Positions 32,325 to 43,300 of a DNA stretch of 64,000 nucleotides are shown here, piece after piece. Under the pieces are notes generated by a model, which did no database searches, was not told the origin of the DNA, and saw only the letters and a program-made list of their open reading frames with translations. Positions within the stretch are counted from its first letter, which is position 1, and every line of letters starts with the position of its first letter. A program made the position numbers and the translations under genes. Source of the DNA: Cyanophora paradoxa (taxonomy: Eukaryota; Glaucocystophyceae; Cyanophorales; Cyanophoraceae); NCBI GenBank assembly GCA_004431415.1, contig QPMI01000057.1, positions 87,869-151,868 of the forward strand. The letters are read 5' to 3'.

Positions 32325-33455
32325 TTAAGGGTTGGGCGTGTATTCTGTTTCTTGATCGATTTCGGATTCACGTGCTTCGCGAGTCTCAGCATCCTCTCCG
32401 TACTGGATGGCGTTGTCGATCTCCACGAGAAGGTTAGCGAGCCCGTCTTCATCACTGTAATCCAGCGGCACAAACTGAACCATGCTGTAATCCTCCATCT
32501 GGATACCATTGGAATTGGCTGAGGACTCGAGCTGGGGAACGCACGAGAGAGGCCACAGCAGAGTTGAGAGCGCGAAATCGATCGCCGGTCTGATTCGTGA
32601 GTTCCTCTACGAGAGCAGGCACATCGGGATCGAGGTAGCTTTCAATTCGCTTTTTCAACTTCTTCGGCAAGAGGTCCATCTTCGTGACGACATTGACGTG
32701 AGGCAGGGCAAGTCCCACCTACATATCACTTAATGCTCGCGTATATGGAGGCGCGAGGTGGGGCGGGCCATGGCGGAGAGACACATAGTGGAGCCGGCGA
32801 TGAACTTGGCGGCATCGGAGAGAAAGTGCGAATCGAGAAGGCACACCGCGCACACGTTAAAACCCCACCTCTGAAGGTTTTCTGCCAGGCTCCGCATTAC
32901 CGGAAGATGGCTGTACAGCTCGATCTGCCCTGCGGCAGGATGTCGGTGCCGGCTGCAGCGAACGCAGGAGAGCATGCGCCGCACCAGGGCAATCGAAGAC
33001 GAGGTAATCGTCATCCAGATACTCGTCCACCTGTTCCTTGAACCAGTCAATGTTCTCCAGCAAGTACCTGGCCTGCCCGTCAGCCTGCGCGCCCCGGCAG
33101 TCTTCGCGGCTCACTCCATGCAGTACACGAGACCGCCGTTTGGGCCGTAGCCAAGCTCGGACATGACGTCGTCCAGGCTAATGAGGTCCCGTATGTCTGC
33201 GGAGGCGAGTCGCGCGGCGCCTCGCGCGGCATTGCCTCGCGCTGGCGCACCGAATGCGACGGGATAACTGAAGTTCTCGGCCGCCGGGTCGAGGTTGACG
33301 ATATGCACTGTCCGTCGCACATTCTCACAATGCGTCCGCAGCTGGTCACAGTACGTGGACTGCGGTGCGCTAGTGAGCGCTTGCAGCACAGCCGCAACGA
33401 CTCGACACACCTTGCCAGACCCTGCAGGGCCGATGACAAGTTGTGCATGACGCAT
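32325..33455 (-). CDS. GPN3: GPN-loop GTPase 3
   Basis: GPN GTPases assemble and import RNA polymerase II. Start 33453-33455 gives [15 protein letters not shown], the P-loop, spliced to [20 protein letters not shown] (about 33300-33360). Then [14 protein letters not shown] with the Gly-Pro-Asn loop [13 protein letters not shown] (about 33115-33150), [20 protein letters not shown] (about 32895-33010), [20 protein letters not shown] (about 32790-32850) and the guanine-specificity segment [20 protein letters not shown] (about 32640-32700). The C-terminal exon [19 protein letters not shown] then IQYGED ends at a stop at 32325-32327, 20 bp from a family A repeat terminus. The GPN3 subtype is chosen on the N-terminal MxxxAQLVxGPAGSGKSTYC pattern. 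Confidence 0.93.
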
Positions 33456-33750
33456 TGTCGATACGGCGAGGCGGCCGCGCTGTAGCCGTACCCTCGCTGC
33501 TTGCAGCTAGTGCTACGATATACGCTGCTAGGCTATATATCTCTTGTGCAGAATCCTCGGAAAGCCAGCCTTCATATCGACATGCCGGCGTTGCGGAACT
33601 TCAGCAGCGGGAGCCTTTTTCCAACGAAGCCGCGAACTTACCCGTACCCCTGCCCTAGACCGGCCGCCGGTGGGTCACCGGCCGCCGGCGAAGACCGCCC
33701 CGTGGCTTTCTGCGGGCCGTGCGGCTGAGTGCGCTTTGATAAACCGAAAC

Positions 33751-36108
33751 ATGTCGCGGCGCGCGGCGCTCCCGCCGTCCGTGCTGGCGCCACCGGTTAT
33801 CTCGCCGATTGCTCCTCCTCCAAATCCGCCAAAAGTTCGCCTCAGGTTTAGCTCTGCTAATCAAGCTTCCCACTGTTGACCCTGCGTGCCCAGGAGCGGA
33901 AGCCTTATACGATCACCAAGCAGCGCGAGAACTGGACGGAAGAGGAGCATCAAAAGTTTCTCGAAGCGCTCAAGCTGTGCGCCCCGCTCGCTGCCGCCCT
34001 CCGGATCTTTGTTTCGATGATGACATGGCCGACCAGATACGAGCGCGACTGGAAGAAGATAGAGAACTACATAGGGACCAAGAGCGTCGTTCAAGTGCGC
34101 TCGTCGTTTTCCTCGCCGCTAGGCGTGCTGCGCGGGTCACTGACCTCCGCGCTGTAGATCCGCAGCCATGCCCAGAAGTTCTTCCTCAAGGTGCAGAAAA
34201 ACGGCACCGGCGAACATGTGCCTCCCCCGCGGCCGAAACGGAAGTCCGCGCAACCCTACCCACAGAAGACTGGTCGGAAAGCGCTCAGCGCCTCAATCAG
34301 CCTTATGAGCTCACGTGTGCGGCAGGCCAGCCTCAGCTCACAGATCAACAGCGACTCGCTCAGGAGCAGGCTGAGCAGGAACAGCTGGTACAGGCGCAAA
34401 AGCTTCTGAATGACGTGCGCCAACAGCGGCTTGCGACCCTCACCACTTCGCTGACTTGCCCCGCCCAGTACATGACCGCCGCATCTGCCCAAACGGCGCA
34501 AGCGACTGGCGAGCCTGTCCGAGGTGCGATTCGGCGCCCACACTGCGGTAAAGCATAGCCGTCCGATGCGCGCCCCGTACACAGGACCGGACTTCCACCG
34601 CATCTACGCATTTTTGGGGTCGCTTTTCGATCCAAGCCAGAGTATGCAGGTACGGCCAGTGACGCGCATCGAGATTCTTGAGCGCTAAGCTGCCGCGGGT
34701 AGGACGTCGTGGGAGCTTTGCAAGGGATGTCGATGGTCGATCGCGAGACAGCGCATGTGCTGATGCACAATCTCTCTGTAAATCTCTCTAACGACCAGGC
34801 GGGCTACATTCCCGGCGCCGCTTGTGTTTGGCTGCCCAGCTGACGAGCCGTAGATCCGGCACAACGTGGTAGCGCACCTCTCCTTCCATCAACAGACCAT
34901 CGCAATGAACCAGCAGATTCTTGCTGTATGTCCTGCCCGACTCTCGCCGCTCCGTTCACCCACCCTTTGCCGCAGGGCCAGCCCGTCACCATCAACCCCA
35001 GCGTTGTTCCTCAGAGCACTCATTCTGCCATGTCTTCCGCCGCAGCCCCTTCCTCATCCTCCTCAGCCCCGCCTCCCCCCGCCCCTCCGTCTGTAATGGG
35101 CCCGCCCCCGCCTCCCGGCGCGGCACCTTCCGCTGTTTCCGGCGCTACCCCGACGGTCGTCCAATTAAGCCCCGCTGCCGCATCCGCCACGGCACGCCCA
35201 GGAGCTGTCACGACTAGTGCGCCGCAAGCCTGCCGCGCCCGTCTGCATGTTCCCTGAACGCCCCTCGCGCAGTACCAGCCCAAATACGATCGGTGCAGGT
35301 GCCGCCAGCGCCGGTCGGTGTGTTGCCGCCCCCCTCCCCCGCTCCCCCGGGAAAAAATGCCGCCGAGCCGCTTACGGGCACCGCAGCTGGACGCTCTGTC
35401 GGCCCGCCCGCAGCGATGACAGTCGTTGCCGCGGGCCGCGGTGGACCTCCTGCCGTGGCCGCTCGGACCGGTCCGGCGGGGGCCCCTCTCGCATCAGGGG
35501 CTCCGTTGCAAGTTCCTACCGCCGCGCATGCAGGGGCACACGTGCCAAGCGTCCATCCGTCGGGCCCTCAGCCTCCAGGCGCCCATCCCCTGCAGCCGGC
35601 TGCCCCGCCCGGGGCGCAGCCGGCCCCCCCGGGTGCCCACATCGCTGCGGGCCCGTCGAGGCCCGTCGCCACCAGTGGAGCCGTTCTCGTGCGGCCCCCT
35701 GGGCATTCCCCTCCCGTCCCTGGCGCGGCTATCGCCCCACTCGCCGCCCCGCCCGCCTCTCAAACGCCTGCTCCGGGTGGCGTTGGTCAGGCGCGCCCGG
35801 GCGCTTCTCTCGGGCCTCCGGTTCCAACGGCGCCAGCCATGCTCTCCTCCCCAGGGGCCTCCACCGTGCCCGTGGCCCCCACTGGTCCTCCTCCGCCTGC
35901 CCCTCCTTCTGTTCAGCCTGTGCCTTCCGCGGCGCTGGCGTCAACACTAATGCTGGCGGCGGTCAAGCCGGAGGCGGCAGTTGCGGTCAAGGTAGAACCC
36001 GGAGCGGGCTCGCAGGCGGAAGTACCCGTCGTAGGTGCCATTCCCCAAGCTGGCGCTGTCGTGATTGCTGGAGCCGTCGCCATCAAGCCCGAGCCGCCTG
36101 CCGCATAG
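33751..36108 (+). CDS. REVEILLE/LCL-type SHAQKF MYB transcription factor
   Basis: Single-repeat MYB of the CCA1/LHY/RVE family, which in plants acts on circadian evening-element promoters. Start 33751 gives [19 protein letters not shown]. The MYB repeat is split by introns: [20 protein letters not shown] and FLEALKL (about 33895-33980), [17 protein letters not shown] (about 34045-34100), [18 protein letters not shown] (about 34155-34210), then the [17 protein letters not shown] block typical of the RVE8 branch. [20 protein letters not shown] (about 34580-34640) and [16 protein letters not shown] (about 34755-34800) match the LCL region of RVE8-like proteins. The rest is Pro/Ala-rich. The last about 50 residues contain three psi-K-x-E motifs (VKPE, VKVE, IKPE), possible SUMO sites. 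Head-to-head with GPN3. Confidence 0.87.
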
Positions 36109-37369
36109 CTGTTGTTTGGCCCCGTTGCATCTTTGTTTCAGAGAGGCTTTCTCATCGCAGATCCTTCATTTCAATGCGCTTACTTGAAAGAATTTCCAAT
36201 TCGTGTCCAAATAGTCAATGTACAGTGATCATGAACGTACAATCTCGAGACCACACATGCATGCAGCGACAACCCAAGCACTGGAGGCAGCTGCGCGTGC
36301 ATTTTGACGTGACAGTTGCGGTATCTGGCTAGCTGTTCTTGCATGGCTAACTAGCTATATGTGGGGTCCGATGGTCCACCGTCACCGTGGCACGGCGTGG
36401 CACGGTACGGTCATGAATTGCGAGGCCGGGAACGCCCCAGCACAGTTCAACTTGCAACACTTCAGTTACGTATACGTATACGTATATATATACGTAGTAC
36501 GTATACGTACTACGTATAGCAGTGTGTACTATAGCTACGGCGTACGCGTAGCTATATATATATATATATATATATACGTATACGTGTGATCATCGGATCA
36601 GAAGAGCCTAGTTTACATATATACGTATACGGTGCTGCTAGGCGTGGCCATGCGTGCTGTGCAGCTTTGGCAGGCTGGCGGCGAGAGCGAGCAGAGCTGG
36701 TATTCTAGGAGCAAGCACAAGTACAGGGTACAAGTGTGTCACCCGGGGTGTGAGCCTGGGAGGGGTACATGAAAAGTAGTGGGGGTCCAATCGGCGCACT
36801 CAATGATCATCATGATGCATCATAATTTTTTCGCGTCCAAAACTGGCTCTAACTCTGACGTCAGCGCTAATTTCCCCATTGATAACTCACATCTGGTGCA
36901 AAACCGCCGGGCCGCCCGTGAAGCGCTGTGGATCGCGACGGTTTGAAGTTTGATGTTCAAGGTTTCAACTTGGCAACTCTTTCAAAGTTTAGCTTAGAAG
37001 TTTAAATATTTCGATTTCGTCTCCCGTTCATCCGGTCGGGACGCTGTGACGGAAGAAGAAGAAGAAAAGAGTGCACTAGAGCTCCGAGGCTCGAGCTCCC
37101 AAGCGCCTGGAAAGCCTAAGGTAAAAGAGCTATGCGCCGAAAACTTTAAGAAGTTCCCAAGTTCCGACGGTTCCGCCGATCCCGCCCCGTAGAGCTGGCG
37201 CCAGTACTGACCAGGCGTGGCCCAGTGTTCGTGGGCGCGTTGTGAGTACTACGGTATCCACCGGTCGGAGCGACGTCGACTTCGAATGGCCGGGCCCGGG
37301 GTCCGGAGGGAATGATTTACAGTAAAAAAGAGGGGGCATCACAGATGGGCGCCAGGGGGGTAGCAGGGT
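36109..37369. repeat. Spacer with family B copy 4 (minus strand) and TACGTATA microsatellite
   Basis: About 36295-36460 reads as the complement of family B (GCATTTTGACGTGACAGTTG, GAATTGCGAGGCCGGGAACG), about 190 bp after the MYB stop. About 36465-36640 is rich in TACGTATACG and TA runs. The remainder, 36640-37369, shows no gene. Confidence 0.65.
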
Positions 37370-40300
37370 CAGGAGGGGAAGAGGGGCGGGGCAGAGAGAT
37401 CGTCAAGAGCCTGCCGGAGGTAGATGGAGACTTCCATGAAAGAGGGTCTGACAGGCAGACGGCAGTGAGGTCGCGCGGAGCGCACGGATGCTCTTTACGG
37501 ACCGGTTTGCGGGGTTGGGCTCTAGGCAAGACGCCGCCAGATGCTGCAGCCAGGAGGGGGCATCTGAACGACCCCGTCAAACGGGGAGCGAGGGGAAAGA
37601 AGGAAAGGGCACGAGGGCGGACGGGGCGGGATGGGGAGGCGCTGGCCGGCAGCGTGGGCGGCGCGAATGTGGGCGGGGTCGAGGCCACGCCAGGGGAGAG
37701 CACGGGCGGCCATCTCCCACAGAATGACCCCGTAGCTGTAGACGTCGGCCTGCCGGGCTGGCTCTGCGAGGCCGCGCAGAACCTCGGGGGCTGCCCACGC
37801 AGCGCTCGCCACCGGGTCTGCAACGCAGAAGTCCGCGACCTTGGCGCGCCGCCGCGCATCGAGCTGCGAGGGGCGCGGGGGCTCACTAGAGCAGCAGCAC
37901 ACGGGGCGGAGAAGAGAACGCACGAGGACGTTGGTGGACTTGAGGGCGGCGTGGCAGGCGCCGCGGTGGTGGAGGAAGTGCATGCCGTTGGCGACGTCTG
38001 CAGCGATGCGGAGCTGCTCTTCCTCACTGAGGGGCGCCCCCTGGCGGTGCAGCGCGTCGAAGAGGGATCCGCCTGGCAGGAGCTCCGTGATGAGCGCCAC
38101 GTGGGGCGGCGCCGCCAGGGCCCCCAGCACCACCACCACGTTTGCGTGCTTCAGCCGCCTGCGCACGCCGTGAGGGGCCCTTCCCCGCGGCGGCCGGGGC
38201 GTGCCCCACGTACATGGTCGCCTCAACGTCGGCAAGGAAGGCGCTGATGCCGTCTAGCTCGCCCCGCGGCGCCAACGCCGTCGGCCGAAGCCGCTTCAAC
38301 GCCACCTCGAAGCCGTTCCAGAGCGCACGGTGCACTTCCCCGCGCGGGCCCTGCCGCCAAGCGAGCCTCAGAGCACGTGGGGCGGGCGGGGCGCGGGAAC
38401 CGCACCTCCGCGATGCGCTCGCGGATCTGAAGCTCCGACAGGGGTACAATCCACGGCCGGTTGCTGTCACGCGTCGCGCTCGCCGTGGGGGCGACGGGGC
38501 CTGAAACTGCCGCAGGCGCGGAGGGGGCGCCCGGGGCTGCGCGCCACTGCATCTCGCGCTGTCGGAGCTGACCGCGGTGGTGCAAATAGCCGTTGGTCCA
38601 GGGGCCAATCGATCGCTCCTCGCCGTCCTCTTCCTCCTCCTCCTCCTCCACGACGCTCGCGCTACGAGCTCCATTCTCTGCCAGGCTGATCTCCGCCTCG
38701 GAGCCCGCGAGCGCGCCGCCAAGGCCGCCTGGCGGCATCCGGTCGAGGGCAAGGACAGGGTTGACGGCCCAGGCGAGGCTCTCGAGGCTGCCGCCTGCCT
38801 GCGCCTTGCCCCCAGAGCTGGACGCTGCAGCGGCAGCGGCGGCGGCCGCCGCTGCCGCCATGGCAGCCTGCGAGAACTGCGGGATTGGTTGCTGCGCCTG
38901 TGATGGAAGTGGCGCTGTCGCTGCTCGCGGAAGGCCAGTAGGGAACAAGCTGCCTGCCTGCCCCAGCCCAGGCACCATCCCGTACCCGCCCTGCGTCGCT
39001 GCGGCCATTGCCGCCGCCGCCGCCGCTGCTGCCGCCGCCGCTGCTGCCGCCGCCGGGGAACTTGTTGCAGGGCCGGTGCCAGTGCCCGCCCGGCTCTGAG
39101 AGGCGCTGTAGGTTGCTGAGGGCGCGCTGGGGAAAGGTCCCGGACCCGAAGGTCCCGCGGAGAAAGTGCGCGGTGCGGCGGAGAAGAGAGGTGACGGGCC
39201 GGTGGGAGATGACGCCCGTGCCGGCGGAAAGGGCTGACCGCCGCCCTGCGCTGGAAGGAGGTATGGAGGCGCGACGACCGCGGCTCCCGGCGGTGAGAGA
39301 GAGCTGCCGGGAGGCCCGCCAGGCGCGGACTGCTGGCTGCCCGGTCGCTGCGCGTAGGATGACGGCACGAACGGCGCAGCATCCGGATGGAGGCTGCTGC
39401 TGCCACGGCCTGCTTGCCGGCCCCGCGCGTGCGGCTGCGCCTGACCGAGGGCTTGGGCTTGTGAATGGGCGGGGGCCTGGGCCGGTAGATGCAGTGGCGC
39501 CTGCGTCAAGACCTGGGTCTGCGCCTGCGCCCGCACTTGCGCTTGGGCCGATGAAGAGCCAGCGGGGGCGACCGGCTGCTGGGGTGGATGCGCCGGCTGT
39601 AGGGATGGGGGCGGCTGCATCGACTGGGGTTGCTGCTGGGGCTGCGGGGCGGTCGATGGGCTGCCCTGCGCCACGGCGGACACCGATGGGACAGAGGGGG
39701 GCTGAAGGACACCCGGTAAGACGTGAGGCGGAGGGGCGAGCGCCGGGCCCAGCGACGGCAGCGTGGGCGACGTGCCCAGCAGCGGCGCCGGGCCGGGCAC
39801 TGGGCGGGGAAGTGCGCCACCAGCGGCCACTGGGACAGGCGGGCGAAGCGGGGTGTGGTGTGGCAGGTGCCCTGCAATTGGGCCTGCCACGGCCGGGACG
39901 GCGAGGGGGGTCCCTGGCGAAGGCAGGATAGCACCGCCGGGGGCCGGCTGTGGTTGCGGTCTGCTGAGAATGGCGGATGACTGCGGTGAAGGGGTGCGGG
40001 CCGAGCTCCCGACGCCAATCAGACCTCCAGCAGCAGCGCCCGGCGGCGCTACGGCCAGGGGGGCCGGGGAAAGGACCGGAGGTCCCCTCTTGGGTACCGG
40101 TGGCCGGCCCGCCGCAGGTGCTGGGCCCGGTGTTGGGCCCGACGCGGCCTTGCGGGAGGGCGGCGGAGGTGCGGGCAGCCGAGGCGGCTCCTCGGCGGGG
40201 CTCGAGGCCCCGCGCGACTTGCGGGGTGCGCCAACGACATGCCACTCCTCCCGCATCTCGCCCCGCTCCGCAGCCGCCTCCAGCTCCTCCAGGCCCCCCT

Positions 40301-43300
40301 CCGGCCCGCTCGCATCCCCTTCCCGCGAAGCGCCGGCCGAGCTACCGCTGACATCCGCACGTTCCTTACCAGCCTCCTTCCTGCTCCCTCTCTTGCCGGG
40401 CGCCTCTCTTGCCCTTGAGAGCCCGCCGGCCAGCGAAGCGCCCTCGGCGGGGCTCCTCTCCGTGTCGGAGTCATCTTTACTCGCCTCGCCAGTCGCCTTG
40501 CTTCCGCTGCCGCTGGAGGAACCACCGCCGCCGCTGCTGCCGCCACTCCCGCTGCTGGCGCCAGCTTCGCTTGACCGCGCAGTAAAGGCACCGGCCTCTG
40601 CAGGGGAAGCCTTCTCCTCGGCCTTCTTCTGCTTGTTCTTCTTCTTCGCAGGAGGAGCAGTGGGCGCAGGGTCCGCCTTGCACGCATCCTCCGCGTCCTC
40701 CCCCTTGTTCGCACTGCGGCCCGTTGCGCCACTTTCCGTTGCCTTGGCGGCCGCCTTCGCCTGCTCCTGCACGGCGGCTGCGGATGCCGCCGCCGCCGCG
40801 GCTGCTGCTGCTGCTGCCGCCGCCGCAGCAGCAGCTGCGGCTGCCTCGGCGCGTGAGCGCTCCTGCTCGAGGCGCCGCTCGCGCTCCTCGCGCTCCTTGG
40901 CGTCCCGCTCCTCCTTCTCCTTCAATTGCTGCAGCTTCTTCCGCTTCCGCTTCGCTGCCGCCGCGCTCAGTCCCTGCTCCCCGTCCACCCCTTCGCCAGC
41001 TTCCTCGCCCGCGCGCCCTGCCGCAGGGGCGTGCGCCGCCTCGCCGTTGGCGTCTCCGCCAGCGGGGCGGAGGCGGAGATAGTAGAGGGTCGCCCGGGCA
41101 CGGGGCGCAACCTCGGCCTCGCCGGCGGCGGGGGTGTCGACGTTGGAGGCGACGGGGTCGGCGAGGAGGAAGGAAAGCGGCGTGGAATCGCTCCGCGGCA
41201 GGGGCGCGGGGGCGGGCCGGCTGGCAGCCGCGTCGTGCCGCACAAGGCGGAGCTGGTTCACGGAGACGGCCAGTTTGGCGGAGACGAGGGCTGTTAGGAA
41301 GGAGGCCGGCAGCTTCCGGCTGAGCTCGAGGGTGAGGGCAGGGCCCGGCGTGAAGCCGGCGGGCAGGGAGGGGGAGGCGCTGTAGGGGAGGAAGGCCTCG
41401 GCGTCGAGGAGCGTCACTGAGACGCGGTTGAGGAGGTAGTCGTAATACTCCGGGATGCTCCGGATGGGGCCCCTGCGGAGCGTCAGGCCGGGCGGCCCGG
41501 CGAAAGGGCGGGCGGGGCGAACTCTGGAAAGGGGCGCGTCTGGAAGACGATGATGTCGCCGTTCTCGAGCTCGCACTTAGTCATCGTCGAGTCCGGCTCC
41601 AGGTACTCCAGCATCGACGGCTTCACCTCCTCGTACGCCGCCAGCGACACAGTCCGGTCCAAGTCCGGCTTGAAGCGCTTCAGGATCCCCGCCAGGTGTG
41701 ACACGCGCGTCCGGCCCTGCGCCGGCTTCGTCAGGGGGCAGTGCAGCGGGCGCGCGAGAAAGGGCGCGCCTTGACGACCGCGTGGCCCAGGTACTCAAGG
41801 GTAGTTGTGCGGGGCTCATAGAACTGCGCGGGGGCGCGCGTGACGCGGGGGCATGGGCAGGCAGGAGGCGGGGGCGGGCCTTGAAGAAGAGCAGGCGCTC
41901 GTCCTTTGCGGGCGGTGCGGCGGCCTCCTGCTCCGACGCGACGCCCTCGACGAAGAGCTCGAGCTCTTCGCAGTCGGTAAACATCTCCTTCAGCTCTGCG
42001 CGCTCCTTCCGTCAGGCACCCCGCCCCGCCCGCCCCGCCCCGCCCCGCCTCACGCACTGCACGTCTTTGAGGGAGGTACGACGCAGATGTCGGGCCGCTT
42101 GGTGTTGTTAACGCGGCGGTGGAAACGCCACAGGCGCTGCCGGTCGGGGGCTATGTTGCAGAGGGGCTGGAGGGCGGAGCGGAAGGCGTCGAGGGGGGAT
42201 CCCTTGGGTAGAAGGAGGGGCTCGATGGCGGCGAGGACGGATTCGTCGGCGAGGTCTGCCCCGTGCTGCCCCCGCAGCAGCTCCTCCGAGACGACCCGCA
42301 CCGCCAGCGGCGCCGCCTCATCGTCCCGCTCCTTCCGCTTCTCCTCCTCAGACTTGTCCCGTGGGAACTCCTTGTCGAGGGCGGCGCGGATGGACTCCGG
42401 GACGTCCCGCTCGAGCTCGAGCGGGGCGAGGGCTTCCGAAGCGTCGGTGCGGCGGACGTAGACGAGCATGCAGGCGCTGTACTCCTCCTCCTCCGTCGTT
42501 GACCCAAAGTTGGCGTCGATCACCGCCTTCTCCGTCACCTCTGTCACCGTGTCGTCCGCGAACTCGTACCTGCGCCCACCTCGCACCGCCGCCGCCCGCC
42601 CCGCGCTCGCCCCGCGCCCGCGCCGGCGCACCACTGCGACCCCGGCAGGATCTGGTTCGTAGCGAAGACGGGCCGCACGTAAGCCATGTAGTTGTCGTTC
42701 CCGTCGTCCCCGTGTGCTACGAGGCTGCAGGGACGATCGGAACGGGTGAGCGGGGCGTGCTGCGCGGCAGCCCTGGGGGGGGGGGGGGGGGGGGGGGGGG
42801 GCGGAGGGGCGCGCGCCTGTGGAGGTCGTAGACGGGAGGGGCGGAGCGATCGGCATCGTCGGCGAGGAACTCCTCAAGGTCGATCGTCGAGGAAAACTCG
42901 AGCGGGTCATTCACCTACCAGCCCAGCACCCGAGTCAGCGCCGCCGCCGGCACGCGCAACGCTCGCTAAGGCGTGCCTTGAGATCCTGATCCTCGTCTTC
43001 GTCCAGCTTAAAGCGCTCCAGGTGGACGATGAGGACAAGCGGGAGGCTCTTGAACTTGACCGCCCCGCGCGCCCGCTCTGCCCCCGCCGCCCCTCCAGAC
43101 GAGCTGCTCTCGCCTCCCGCGCCCTCGCCGAAGCCACTGCCAGACTGGCCGGGACTAGAGCCCGGCTGCGCCGGCTCCGGGAGGCGCGTCTCGAGGTGCT
43201 GTGCGATGGCGTCCAGCACGTCGATGCAGCCCTCTACCTTCAGCAGCAGGTCTGCCCGCGCGTCAGGCGGCGCTCCCCAGGTGGGCAGGGCGGCCCGCAC

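Noticed and set aside
38662-41323. Long open frames on both strands overlapping the pseudo-USP linker exon
   Set aside because: GC-rich low-complexity DNA leaves other frames open by chance. Only the minus-strand frame carries recognisable ubiquitin-like and kinase segments at its two ends.
41000-41480. USP-like gene ending and a separate kinase gene starting between them
   Set aside because: There is no stop codon in the USP frame before the kinase within the shared exon, so a two-gene model would need an unseen intron. It remains the main alternative to test.
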